Source: 66-474 sp035606235 (GTDB lineage Bacteria; Pseudomonadota; Gammaproteobacteria; Xanthomonadales; Rhodanobacteraceae). Taken from it: 64,000 nucleotides of DNA. The DNA is taken from the NCBI GenBank assembly GCA_035606235.1, contig DATNFU010000051.1:31240-95239 (forward strand), read 5' to 3'. The notes beneath the pieces are model-generated. The model was not told the origin of the DNA. It was given only the letters and a program-made list of their open reading frames with translations, and made no database searches. The position numbers and the translations under genes were made by a program. Of this stretch, positions 1-8,769 are shown one piece after another (the first letter of the stretch is position 1; every line of letters starts with the position of its first letter).

Positions 1-828
1 AACAACATCGCGCCGGCGCATCTTGAACGCATGGGCAGCCTGGAAGGCGTGGCGGAAACCAAGGGTGCGCTGTATCAGGCGTTGCCTGCGGACGGCACCG
101 CCATCATCAATGCCGATGACGCATTCGCCGATTTCTTCGCCGGCCTGGCCGGTTCGCGGCGCATGCTGCGTTTCGGACTCACCGCGAAGGCCGACGTGCG
201 CGCGGATCACATCGTGCTGGAGCCGGAACGCAGCGCATTCACCCTGATCACCCCGATGGGCGCGCATCCCGTGCAATTGCCATTGCCCGGTCGCCACAAT
301 GTCGGCAATGCGTTGGCGGCCGCGGCGATCGCGCACGCGTTGGATGTTCCTCTCGCCGTGATCGCGGAGGCTCTGCAAAACGCGCCGGCGGTCGGTGGTC
401 GCCTGCGACGCCAAGTCGCGGCCGGCGGCTGGAGCGTGATCGACGACAGCTACAACGCCAATCCGGGCTCCACTTCCGCGGCGATCGCAACGCTTGCATT
501 GCAGGTTGGCGAACGCTGGCTGGTGCTGGGCGACATGGCCGAACTCGGCACTGATGCCGCGGCACTGCACGCGCAGATCGGAAAACAGGCGTTTGATGCC
601 GGCATCGAGAAACTGTTCGCGATCGGCACGCTGTCCGTGCACGCGGCACACACATTCGGCGCGAGCGCGGAGCACTTCGCGACCCAAGCGGAACTGATTT
701 CAGCGTTGCGCGCGCGGTTGCACCCGGGCGTAAGCGTGCTGGTGAAGGGTTCGCGTTCCTCGGCGATGGAGCATGTCGTGGCGGCGCTGCTGGACGGCGA
801 CGGAGGAGGCACGCGACATGCTGCTTGA
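1..828 (+). CDS. murF: UDP-MurNAc-tripeptide--D-Ala-D-Ala ligase (3' part)
   Basis: Cytoplasmic Mur ligase that adds D-Ala-D-Ala to UDP-MurNAc-tripeptide, the last soluble step of peptidoglycan precursor synthesis. The gene enters from the left edge: the frame is open from base 1 and reads NNIAPAHLER before the first Met at base 31, so the N-terminal half with the ATP loop lies outside. Visible are the central-domain segment (PGRHNVGNA near visible residue 96), the C-terminal domain signature DDSYNANP near residue 148 and the ending VLVKGSRSSAMEHV. It overlaps mraY by 11 bp, as is usual in a tightly packed dcw operon. Identification is firm from motifs and neighbours. Confidence 0.95.
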   Translation, partial: NNIAPAHLERMGSLEGVAETKGALYQALPADGTAIINADDAFADFFAGLAGSRRMLRFGLTAKADVRADHIVLEPERSAFTLITPMGAHPVQLPLPGRHNVGNALAAAAIAHALDVPLAVIAEALQNAPAVGGRLRRQVAAGGWSVIDDSYNANPGSTSAAIATLALQVGERWLVLGDMAELGTDAAALHAQIGKQAFDAGIEKLFAIGTLSVHAAHTFGASAEHFATQAELISALRARLHPGVSVLVKGSRSSAMEHVVAALLDGDGGGTRHAA

Positions 829-1900
829 ACTGGCGCTCTGGCTGGAGCGCCACTATGGCGCCTTCCGGCTGTTCGAGTACATCACCTTCCGCACGATTCT
901 GGCGGCGCTCACCGCGCTTGCCGTGTCGCTGTTCGCCGGGCCCGCGCTGATTCGACGGCTGACCGCGATCAAGATCGGCCAGGTGATCCGCCGCGAAGGG
1001 CCGCAGTCGCATTTCGCCAAGGCCGGCACGCCGACGATGGGCGGGGTGATGATCCTGGCCGCAATCGGCATCGCCACCTTGTTGTGGGCCGATCTGCGCA
1101 ATCGCTATGTGTGGACGGTATTGATCGTGACGCTTGCCTCCGGGGCGATCGGCTTCTACGACGACTACCGCAAGCTGGTACTGCGCGATTCGCGCGGCCT
1201 GCCGGCGCGCTGGAAATATCTGGCGCAATCGCTGGTCGGCCTCGCCGCGGCGCTGTTTTTGTTCCACACCGCCGACGTGCCCGCCGCGACCGCCGCTTAC
1301 GTGCCGCTGTTCAAGCAGATCGCGCATCCGCTCGGCCTGTGGTTCGTGGTGATCGCCTATTTCTGGATCGTCGGATTTTCCAACGCGGTGAACCTGACCG
1401 ACGGTCTGGATGGCCTGGCGATCATGCCGAGCGTGCTGGTTGCGGGCGCGTTGGGCGTGTTTGCGTATCTCTCCGGCAATGCGGTGTTCTCCGGTTACCT
1501 GGGCATTCCGGCGATTCCGGGTGCCGGCGAGCTCGCCGTGTTCTGCGGCTCGCTGACCGGTGCGGGTCTGGGATTCCTGTGGTTCAACGCCTATCCCGCG
1601 CAAGTGTTCATGGGTGATGTCGGCGCGCTCGCGGTCGGCGCCGCGCTCGGTTGCGTGGCGGTGATCGTGCGCCAGGAAGTCATCCTGCTGGTGATGGGCG
1701 GCGTGTTCGTGATGGAAACCGCATCGGTGATGTTGCAGGTCGCCAGTTTCAAATTGACCGGCAAGCGCATCTTCCGCATGGCGCCGATCCATCACCACTT
1801 TGAATTAAAGGGCTGGCCGGAGCCGCGCGTGATCGTGCGCTTCTGGATCATCAGCGTGGTCCTGGTGTTGGTTGGTCTTGCAACGTTGAAGGTGCGCTGA
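818..1900 (+). CDS. mraY: phospho-MurNAc-pentapeptide transferase MraY
   Basis: Integral membrane enzyme that moves phospho-MurNAc-pentapeptide from UDP to undecaprenyl phosphate, making lipid I. The 360-residue length is that of the family. Hallmarks are the Asp pair in GFYDDYRK (about residue 112), NLTDGLDGLAI (about 191), MGDVGALAVGAALG and the HHHFELKGW motif near 326; about ten hydrophobic segments are evident. I chose the ATG at 818, which has GGAGG just upstream and gives the expected MLLELALWL start, over an in-frame ATG at 773 inside murF. ftsW follows after 2 bp. Confidence 0.97.
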   Translation: MLLELALWLERHYGAFRLFEYITFRTILAALTALAVSLFAGPALIRRLTAIKIGQVIRREGPQSHFAKAGTPTMGGVMILAAIGIATLLWADLRNRYVWTVLIVTLASGAIGFYDDYRKLVLRDSRGLPARWKYLAQSLVGLAAALFLFHTADVPAATAAYVPLFKQIAHPLGLWFVVIAYFWIVGFSNAVNLTDGLDGLAIMPSVLVAGALGVFAYLSGNAVFSGYLGIPAIPGAGELAVFCGSLTGAGLGFLWFNAYPAQVFMGDVGALAVGAALGCVAVIVRQEVILLVMGGVFVMETASVMLQVASFKLTGKRIFRMAPIHHHFELKGWPEPRVIVRFWIISVVLVLVGLATLKVR

Positions 1901-1902
1901 CG

Positions 1903-3189
1903 ATGCCTGACTGGTTCGCCCAATCCCAAGCCATCCGCAAGCACGGCGCCCAGGGCCGGTACGACCCCTGGCTGCTGCTCGCCGCGATCGCGCTGGCCGC
2001 GTTTGGCGTGGTGATGGTCTCGTCCAGTTCGATCGCGGTCGCCGATGGCCAGCACATCGGCGAGTTCTATTACCTCAAGCGTCACGTCGCGTTTCTCGTG
2101 TTCGGCGGCATTGCCGCGCTTGCGCTGATGAAGGTCGAACTGCGGCTGATCGAGAAATACGCGTTCGGTCTGATGCTGCTTGCGTTCGCGCTGTTGCTGG
2201 CGGTGTTCGTGCCGCATTTCGGCATGCGGATCAATGGCGCGCGACGCTGGGTCAATCTCATGGTGATCGGCTTCCAGCCGGTCGAGGCGGTGAAACTGAT
2301 CCTGGTGGTGTATCTGGCCAGCTACCTGGTGCGCCATCAGATCGGCGTCGAGCGCAAGTTCTTCGGTGTGCTGAAGCCGATGGGCGTGGCCGGGTTCACC
2401 GCGGTGCTGCTGCTGGCGCAGCCGGATTTCGGCTCGGCCGCGCTGATCGCCGCGGTCACGGTCGGCATGGTGTGGCTGGCCGGCGCGCGCATGCGTTATT
2501 TGCTGTTACTCGGCGCGCCGCTGATTCCGGCCGCGATGTATCTGGCGTTGTCCACCGATTACCGCGTCAAGCGGCTGACCTCGTTTCTGGACCCGTGGAA
2601 GGATCCGTTCAACGACGGTTTCCAGTTGACCCAGGCTTTGATCGCGGTCGGCCGTGGCGAGTGGTTCGGCGTCGGCCTGGGCGGCAGCGTGCAGAAGCTT
2701 TTCTATTTGCCCGAAGCGCACACCGATTTCATCCTCGCTGTGATTGGCGAGGAGCTTGGGCTCGCCGGGATCGTGCTGGTGCTCGGGTTGTTTGCCTTGC
2801 TGGTTGGGCGTGGGCTGATACTCGGCTTGCGCGGCGTGGAGGTCGGGCAGCGATTCGCCGGGTACGTCGCCTTCGGCATTTCGCTGATGATCGGCCTGCA
2901 GGCGCTGGTCTCGGTCGGCGTGAACTTGGGGGTGCTGCCGACCAAGGGATTGACGCTGCCGCTGATCAGTTCCGGCGGCTCCAGCGTGTTGATGACCTGC
3001 GTGATGCTGGGCGTACTGCTGCGCGCGAGTTTTGAAATCCATCGCGCCGAGGATGCTCGCCGCATGGCGACGCGCGTTGCCGCACCCGCCGCCCACGCGG
3101 CCGTGATGGGTGAAGCGCCGCGGTCATTGCCGATCGCCGCGCGCACGCGTGTCGAACCGCATATCGGCCAGGTGCATGCCTATGAATGA
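1903..3189 (+). CDS. ftsW: SEDS glycosyltransferase FtsW
   Basis: Polytopic SEDS-family protein of the divisome that polymerises septal lipid II together with its partner PBP3 (FtsI). The 428 residues hold about ten membrane segments. Family signatures are PDFGSAALI in the middle and the C-terminal NLGVLPTKGLTLPLISSGG motif near residue 350. The C-terminal tail (from about 390) is hydrophilic and Ala/Arg-rich. It starts 2 bp after mraY and ends inside murG through an 8-bp ATGAATGA overlap, which suggests translational coupling. FtsW rather than RodA is supported by its place between mraY and murG. Confidence 0.95.
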   Translation: MPDWFAQSQAIRKHGAQGRYDPWLLLAAIALAAFGVVMVSSSSIAVADGQHIGEFYYLKRHVAFLVFGGIAALALMKVELRLIEKYAFGLMLLAFALLLAVFVPHFGMRINGARRWVNLMVIGFQPVEAVKLILVVYLASYLVRHQIGVERKFFGVLKPMGVAGFTAVLLLAQPDFGSAALIAAVTVGMVWLAGARMRYLLLLGAPLIPAAMYLALSTDYRVKRLTSFLDPWKDPFNDGFQLTQALIAVGRGEWFGVGLGGSVQKLFYLPEAHTDFILAVIGEELGLAGIVLVLGLFALLVGRGLILGLRGVEVGQRFAGYVAFGISLMIGLQALVSVGVNLGVLPTKGLTLPLISSGGSSVLMTCVMLGVLLRASFEIHRAEDARRMATRVAAPAAHAAVMGEAPRSLPIAARTRVEPHIGQVHAYE

Positions 3190-4279
3190 CGCAGCGCCCC
3201 TGCCAGGTCCAGTCATGATCATGGCCGGCGGCACCGGTGGCCACATCTTTCCGGGTTTGGCCGTAGCCGATGCGCTGCGCGCGCGCGACGTGCCGGTGCT
3301 GTGGCTGGGCGCGGCCGGCGGCATGGAAACGCGGCTGGTGCCGGCGCGCGGCATTGCCTTGCAGACCGTGCCCGTATCCGGACTGCGCGGCAAAAAATTG
3401 CTGGCACGCGTGCTGGCGCCATGGATGCTGCTGCGCGCGCTGATCGCATCATTGCGTGCGTTGCGCGCAAGCCAGCCGCGCAGCGTGCTGTCGCTGGGCG
3501 GTTACGTTGCCGGGCCCGGCGGCATCGCCGCCTGGCTGACGCGCAAGCCGCTGCTGGTGCACGAGCAGAACCGCATTCCGGGTTTCACCAATCGCGTGCT
3601 GGCGCGTTTTGCAAAGCGCGTGCTGGCGGGATTCTCCGATGCGTTCCCCGCGCGCAGCCACGCCGAGTGGACTGGCAATCCGGTGCGCGCCACGATCGCC
3701 GCGCTGCCGCCACCTGCACAGCGTTTCGCGGCACGGCAAGATCAGCGCACGTCGCTGCTGGTGCTCGGCGGCAGTCTCGGTGCGCGTGCGTTGAACCAGC
3801 ACCTGCCGGATGCGCTTGCGCTGATCCCGGAAGCGCAACGTCCGCGCGTGTTGCATCAGTGCGGCGCCATGCACGTCGAGGCCACGCGCGCGGCCTACGC
3901 GCGTGCGCAGGTTGAAGCGCGTGTGGAACCGTTCATCGAGGATATGGCGCAGGCTTACGCCGCGGCGGATCTCGCGATTTGCCGGGCCGGCGCGTTGACG
4001 CTGGCGGAACTCGCCGCCGCGGGCTTGGGCGCGATGCTGATTCCGTTTCCCTTCGCGGTGGATGATCACCAGACCCGCAACGCCGAAGGCTTTGTCGAAG
4101 CGGGTGCGGCGGAACTGGTGCAGGAACGGGATTTCGATGCCGCGCAGTTCGCGCACCGGCTGCAATCGCTGCTGGGCGATCGCGACGGCTTGCTGTCGAT
4201 GGCGCAGGCCGCGCGGGCGCTGGCCAAGCCCGATGCCGCCGCGACGATCGCGCAGCGCTGCCTTGAGGCCGCCGCATGA
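3182..4279 (+). CDS. murG: lipid II-forming GlcNAc transferase MurG
   Basis: Peripheral inner-membrane GT28 enzyme that adds GlcNAc to lipid I to give lipid II. 365 residues. The N-domain has the glycine-rich loop GGTGGHIFPG (about residues 16-25) and HEQNRIPGFTN; the C-domain has a second glycine loop VLGGSLGARALN and the nucleotide-sugar site CRAGALTLAELAAAGLG followed by FAVDDHQTRNA. The ATG at 3182 overlaps the ftsW stop; an in-frame ATG at 3110 lies far inside ftsW and is rejected. The stop overlaps the murC start (ATGA). Confidence 0.96.
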   Translation: MNDAAPLPGPVMIMAGGTGGHIFPGLAVADALRARDVPVLWLGAAGGMETRLVPARGIALQTVPVSGLRGKKLLARVLAPWMLLRALIASLRALRASQPRSVLSLGGYVAGPGGIAAWLTRKPLLVHEQNRIPGFTNRVLARFAKRVLAGFSDAFPARSHAEWTGNPVRATIAALPPPAQRFAARQDQRTSLLVLGGSLGARALNQHLPDALALIPEAQRPRVLHQCGAMHVEATRAAYARAQVEARVEPFIEDMAQAYAAADLAICRAGALTLAELAAAGLGAMLIPFPFAVDDHQTRNAEGFVEAGAAELVQERDFDAAQFAHRLQSLLGDRDGLLSMAQAARALAKPDAAATIAQRCLEAAA

Positions 4280-5718
4280 CCCGGCGCCCGCTCCCCGCGC
4301 ACACCGACATCATGCAGGCGTTCCGGCGTGTGCATTTCATCGGCATCGGCGGTGCAGGCATGAGCGGCATCGCCGAAGTCCTGCAGACACTCGGCTACGC
4401 GGTATCCGGGTCGGACGTGCACGTTTCGCATGCGACCGAACGGCTGCGCAAGATGGGCGTCGCCGTGCAGATAGGTCACGCGGCGCGGCATGTTGCGGAT
4501 GCCGATGCAGTAGTGACTTCCAGCGCGATCAAATCGGACAATGTGGAATTGATTGCCGCGCACGAGCGCCGCATTCCGGTGGTGCCGCGGGCGGAGATGC
4601 TGGGCGAGCTGATGCGCTTCCGTCGCGGCATCGCGGTCGCCGGCACGCATGGCAAGACCACCACCACCAGTCTGGTCGCGAGCGTGCTGGCCGAGGCCGG
4701 CTACGACCCGACGTTCGTGATCGGCGGGCAGCTGGTGTCCGCCGGCGCCAACGCGCGGCTGGGCGCAGGCGAATATCTGGTGGCGGAAGCCGACGAATCC
4801 GATGGTTCCTTCCTGCTGCTTTCGCCGGTGATCGCGGTGGTCACCAATATCGACGCCGATCATCTGGAGAACTACGCCGGCGATTTCGCGCAGGTGCGCA
4901 AGGCGTTTTCGGATTTCCTGCATCGCTTGCCGTTCTATGGTCTGGCAATCCTGTGTGCGGACGATCCGGAAGTCGCCAGGCTCGCGAGCGAGACGCCGCG
5001 CAATACGCTCACCTACGCGATCGACGCGGAAGCCGATGTGCGGGCGCGCAACCTGCGCGCAACCGGTGCGACGATGCAGTTCGACCTGCATTTGCCCGAT
5101 CGCGCACCGCTGCCGGTGCGCCTGAATTTGCCTGGCCGTCACAATGTACTGAATGCGCTGGCGGCAAGCGCGATCGGCTGGCAGCTTGGCGCGGAACCGG
5201 AGTCGATTGCGCGCGCACTCGAAAAGTTTCAGGGCGTCGGGCGGCGCTTTCAGCAGCGCGGCGAGATCTCGCTGGACCAGGGCCACGCGTTGCTGGTGGA
5301 CGACTATGCGCACCATCCGCGCGAACTCGCCGCGGTGTTCGCCGCCGCGCGCGGCGGCTGGCCGGATCGCCGTCTGGTCGCGGCGTTCCAGCCGCATCGC
5401 TATACGCGCACACGCGATCTGCTGGACGACTTCGCCGCCGTGCTTTCGGAAGCCGACGTGCTGCTGCTGACCGAAGTGTATCCGGCCGGCGAGGCGCCTA
5501 TCGCCAACGCCGACGGCCGCGCGCTGGCGCGCGCGGTACGTGCGCGCGGCAAGGTGGATCCGGTGTTCGTCGAGCATCCGCGCGATTTGCGCAACGCGCT
5601 GCCGGCGCTGATGCACGACCGCGACATGCTGCTGCTGCTCGGCGCCGGCGACATCGGTGCTGCAGCGAGCGAGCTGGCGAGTGTTGGAACATTGAAACGG
5701 GGTGATGCGCCGAAATGA
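4276..5718 (+). CDS. murC: UDP-N-acetylmuramate--L-alanine ligase
   Basis: Cytoplasmic Mur ligase that attaches the first amino acid, L-Ala, to UDP-MurNAc. 480 residues, typical of the family. The Rossmann-like N-domain shows GIGGAGMSGIAEVL (about residues 22-35), the ATP loop is GTHGKTTTTSL (about 123), the metal/substrate segment EADESDGSF follows, and the C-domain has DDYAHHPREL. Its ATG overlaps the murG stop and its own stop overlaps the ddlB start, so murG-murC-ddlB are probably translated in a coupled way. Confidence 0.97.
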   Translation: MTRRPLPAHTDIMQAFRRVHFIGIGGAGMSGIAEVLQTLGYAVSGSDVHVSHATERLRKMGVAVQIGHAARHVADADAVVTSSAIKSDNVELIAAHERRIPVVPRAEMLGELMRFRRGIAVAGTHGKTTTTSLVASVLAEAGYDPTFVIGGQLVSAGANARLGAGEYLVAEADESDGSFLLLSPVIAVVTNIDADHLENYAGDFAQVRKAFSDFLHRLPFYGLAILCADDPEVARLASETPRNTLTYAIDAEADVRARNLRATGATMQFDLHLPDRAPLPVRLNLPGRHNVLNALAASAIGWQLGAEPESIARALEKFQGVGRRFQQRGEISLDQGHALLVDDYAHHPRELAAVFAAARGGWPDRRLVAAFQPHRYTRTRDLLDDFAAVLSEADVLLLTEVYPAGEAPIANADGRALARAVRARGKVDPVFVEHPRDLRNALPALMHDRDMLLLLGAGDIGAAASELASVGTLKRGDAPK

Positions 5719-6683
5719 CGATGCAATCTGAAAAGCGGCCTCCTCGGGTCACCGACCCGCGCGCGTTCGGACGTGTCGCCGTGGTGATGGGCGGCAGTTC
5801 CGCCGAGCGCGAGGTGTCGCTGGATTCCGGCCGCAACGTGCTCGCTGCATTGAAAGCACGCGGCGTGGATGCGCATGCGATTGACGGCATTCCGGCACTG
5901 CTCGACGCGGTGCGTGCCGGCCACTTCGCCCGCGTGTTCAACATTCTGCATGGCCAGCATGGCGGCGGCGAAGACGGCGTGCTGCAGGGCGCGCTGCAAT
6001 CGCTGCACATCCCGTTCACCGGCTCAGGTGTGCTCGGTTCGGCGCTCTCCATGGACAAGGTGCGCAGCAAATACGTATGGAACGCGCTCGGCTTGCCCAC
6101 GCCGAACTTCGTACCGTTGCCGCGCGGCGCGGATGTGCATGAGGCCGCGCGCACGATCGGTTTTCCATTGATTGTGAAGCCTGCTTGCGAAGGTTCCAGC
6201 GTGGGTGTGTCGCGCGTATTCGATGAAAAGGATCTCGACCAGGCGGTGGTGCTCGCGCAGAAATATCCCGGTGATTTGCTGATGGAAACCCTGATCGAGG
6301 GTGGCGGCGAATTCACTGTCGGCATCCTCGATTTGCAAGTTTTGCCGAGCATCAAGATCGTGCCGAAAGGCGCGTACTACGACTACAACGCCAAGTACGT
6401 CGCCGAGGACACCCAGTACATCTGTCCGGGTTTGCAGGGAGACGATGAAGACGCACTGCGCGCGCTGGCGCGGCGGGCCTTCGACGCGCTCGGCTGCGCC
6501 GGCTGGGGCCGCGTGGATGTGATGCGCGATGCGCACGGTCGCAACTGGCTGCTGGAAGTCAACACGGCGCCGGGCATGACATCGCATTCACTGGTGCCGA
6601 AAGCGGCCTTGGTCGCGGGCATCGGCTACGAGGAACTTTGCTGGCGCGTGCTGGAAACCAGCTTCGAAGGAGGTGCCCGATGA
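5715..6683 (+). CDS. ddlB: D-alanine--D-alanine ligase
   Basis: ATP-grasp enzyme that makes the D-Ala-D-Ala dipeptide used by MurF. 322 residues. Motifs are MGGSSAEREVSLDSG near residue 16, the HGQHGGGEDG substrate loop near 78, the ATP-binding KPACEGSSVGVSRV, and EVNTAPGMTSHSLVP near 280, which carries the metal and carboxylate ligands. An N-terminal extension of about ten charged residues precedes the first strand. The ATGA overlaps at both ends (murC, ftsQ) support the chosen limits. Placed in the dcw cluster it corresponds to DdlB. Confidence 0.96.
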   Translation: MTMQSEKRPPRVTDPRAFGRVAVVMGGSSAEREVSLDSGRNVLAALKARGVDAHAIDGIPALLDAVRAGHFARVFNILHGQHGGGEDGVLQGALQSLHIPFTGSGVLGSALSMDKVRSKYVWNALGLPTPNFVPLPRGADVHEAARTIGFPLIVKPACEGSSVGVSRVFDEKDLDQAVVLAQKYPGDLLMETLIEGGGEFTVGILDLQVLPSIKIVPKGAYYDYNAKYVAEDTQYICPGLQGDDEDALRALARRAFDALGCAGWGRVDVMRDAHGRNWLLEVNTAPGMTSHSLVPKAALVAGIGYEELCWRVLETSFEGGAR

Positions 6684-7453
6684 AAGGCGCCGTGAACATG
6701 CGCGTCATCGCCTGGCTGATCGCGATCACGCTGATCGCGTTGCCGATCGTGGGCGTATTGCAGGGCTGGTTCGCCGCAGATCGCTGGCCGGTGCGGCAAT
6801 TGCAGGTGCAAGGCGAATTCGTGCACGTTGACGCCGATGAATTGAAGAAGGCGGTCGCGCCTTCGTTGCGCGCGGGCTTCTTCGCGCTCGACCTGGATCG
6901 CGTGCGCGATGAAGTCGCGGCGCTGCCGTGGATCGCGCAGGTGGAAGCGCGCAAGCGCTGGCCGGACACGCTGGAGTTGCACGTGCGCGAATTGCATCCG
7001 TTCGCGCATTGGGGCGAAGGACGGCTGCTCGGCGACGACGGCCGGCTGTTCGTGGTGCCCGGCGCCGATGCGGTGGCGAACCTGCCACATCTGTCAGGGC
7101 CGGACGACCGCGTTTCGGAGGTGGTGGATTTCTACACGCAAGCGCTGCGCGATTTCGCGCCATTCCGCCTGCGGGTGGAAACGGTGGAGCTGTCCGAGCG
7201 CGGCAGTTGGAATCTCACGCTTGCCAACGGCGCTTCCATCGTGATCGGGCGCGACATGCCCGAGCAGAAATTGGCGCGTTTCGTCGCGGTGATGCCGAAG
7301 CTCATGGCCGGCCGCGCGATCAGATTCACGTATGCCGATCTTCGTTACAGCAACGGCTTTGCGGTGAAGTGGGCGGATGCTCCCGCGCCGGCGAATGCCA
7401 ATCCCGAACCCCCGACTGAAGCGACTTCCCATGCTGCTACCGGACACGTTTAA
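6680..7453 (+). CDS. ftsQ: cell division protein FtsQ
   Basis: Bitopic divisome protein linking FtsA/Z to the periplasmic FtsBL complex. 257 residues: a short cytoplasmic tail, one membrane segment (about residues 7-27), then a POTRA domain (VRQLQVQGEFVHVDADELK) and the FtsQ beta domain. The ATG at 6680 overlaps the ddlB stop and has an AGGAGG Shine-Dalgarno ending 6 bases before it, so the in-frame ATG at 6638 is not used. The C-terminus is a Pro/Ala/Asn-rich tail. It ends 4 bp before ftsA. Confidence 0.94.
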   Translation: MKGAVNMRVIAWLIAITLIALPIVGVLQGWFAADRWPVRQLQVQGEFVHVDADELKKAVAPSLRAGFFALDLDRVRDEVAALPWIAQVEARKRWPDTLELHVRELHPFAHWGEGRLLGDDGRLFVVPGADAVANLPHLSGPDDRVSEVVDFYTQALRDFAPFRLRVETVELSERGSWNLTLANGASIVIGRDMPEQKLARFVAVMPKLMAGRAIRFTYADLRYSNGFAVKWADAPAPANANPEPPTEATSHAATGHV

Positions 7454-7457
7454 AACC

Positions 7458-8693
7458 ATGAATCGCAAAAGCGACAAACATCTGGTTGTCGGCCTCGACA
7501 TCGGCACCTCGAAAGTGGTGGCGGTGGTCGGCGAATACCTTCCCGGTGAGCCGGTCGAGGTGATCGGGCTGGGTTCGCACATCTCGCGCGGCATGAAGAA
7601 GGGCGCGGTGGTGGATATCGAATCCACCGTGCATTCGATCCAGCGTGCGGTGGAAGAAGCCGAGCTGATGGCCGGTTGCGACATCCGCTCGGTGTATGCG
7701 TCCATTTCCGGCTCGCATCTGGAAACGCGCAACTCGCACGGCACCGCCGCGATCCGCGATCGCGAAGTAACGCCGAACGATCTGGAGCAGGTGCTGGAAG
7801 CGGCGAGCGCGGTGGCGATCCCGGCCGATCGCAAGGTGCTCTACAAGGAGCCGCAGGAATACCGCATCGATGGCCAGGATGGCATCCGCCATCCGGTCGG
7901 CATGAGCGGCGTGCGGCTGGAAGCCGGCGTGCACCTGGTCACCGGTGCCGCCAGCGCGGTGCAGAACAGCACCAAGTGCATCCAGCGCTGCGGCTTGAGT
8001 GTGGACGAACTGGTGCCCGCCGCACTCGCATCCGCCAAAGCCGTGCTGACCGATGACGAGCGCGAGCTTGGCGTGTGCGTGGTCGAGATGGGCGCCGGCA
8101 CCACCGACATCGCGATCTATACCCAGGGCGCGGTGCGTTACACCAAGTCGCTGCCGGTCGGCGGCGATCAGGTGACTTCCGATATCGCCTATGGCGTGCA
8201 CACCCCGACCGCGCATGCTGAGGAAATCAAGATCAAGTACGGCTGCGCGCTGGCACAACTGGCGCACGCGGAGGAAACCATCCAGGTGCCAAGCGTGGGC
8301 GATCGCCCGCCGCGGCGACTGGCGCGACAGGCGCTGGCGCAATCCATCCAGGCGCGCTACGAGGAAATCTTCGAGATGGTGCAGGACGAACTGCGCCGCT
8401 CCGGCTACGAGAGCCTGGTCGCGGCCGGCGTGGTGCTGACCGGCGGTGCAGCGCGGATGGAAGGTGCGCTGGATCTGGCCGAAGAGATCTTCCACAAGAT
8501 GGTGCGGCTGGGTTTGCCGCAGCACGTGACCGGTTTGTCGGATGTGGTGTCCAGCCCGGTGTTTGCCACCGGTGTGGGCTTGCTGCTGCACGGCGCGCGC
8601 GCCAGCGGCACCCGCAACACGCTCGGGCCGGTCGGCGGCAGCGTGGGCGACGTAATAGGAAAAATGCGTGGCTGGTTGAACAAGAACTTTTGA
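7458..8693 (+). CDS. ftsA: cell division protein FtsA
   Basis: Actin-like ATPase that anchors FtsZ filaments to the inner membrane. 411 residues. The actin-fold phosphate loops are GLDIGTSKVVAVVG (about residues 11-24) and GAGTTDIAIYTQGAV (about 210), with the adenosine motif LTGGAARMEG (about 330); the C-terminus ends in the amphipathic membrane-targeting stretch KMRGWLNKNF. The ATG at 7458 lies 4 bp after the ftsQ stop with no clear Shine-Dalgarno, so translation is probably coupled; an in-frame ATG at 7377 would extend it into ftsQ without matching the family. Confidence 0.96.
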   Translation: MNRKSDKHLVVGLDIGTSKVVAVVGEYLPGEPVEVIGLGSHISRGMKKGAVVDIESTVHSIQRAVEEAELMAGCDIRSVYASISGSHLETRNSHGTAAIRDREVTPNDLEQVLEAASAVAIPADRKVLYKEPQEYRIDGQDGIRHPVGMSGVRLEAGVHLVTGAASAVQNSTKCIQRCGLSVDELVPAALASAKAVLTDDERELGVCVVEMGAGTTDIAIYTQGAVRYTKSLPVGGDQVTSDIAYGVHTPTAHAEEIKIKYGCALAQLAHAEETIQVPSVGDRPPRRLARQALAQSIQARYEEIFEMVQDELRRSGYESLVAAGVVLTGGAARMEGALDLAEEIFHKMVRLGLPQHVTGLSDVVSSPVFATGVGLLLHGARASGTRNTLGPVGGSVGDVIGKMRGWLNKNF

Positions 8694-8756
8694 TTTGCCC
8701 TCTGGAGAGGGAGAGAAGAGCAGCATCCATTGCGATATTCACAAGCGGTATTTTTC

Positions 8757-8762
8757 GGAGGA
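8757..8762 (+). promoter_or_regulatory. ftsZ ribosome binding site
   Basis: GGAGGA, 7 bases before the ATG at 8770. It decides the ftsZ start over an in-frame ATG at 8695, and it is clearly stronger than the sites of the upstream coupled genes, in keeping with the higher dosage FtsZ needs. The 76-bp ftsA-ftsZ spacer otherwise carries only a short GAGAGGGAGAG purine run. Confidence 0.8.
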
Positions 8763-8769
8763 CGGGAAC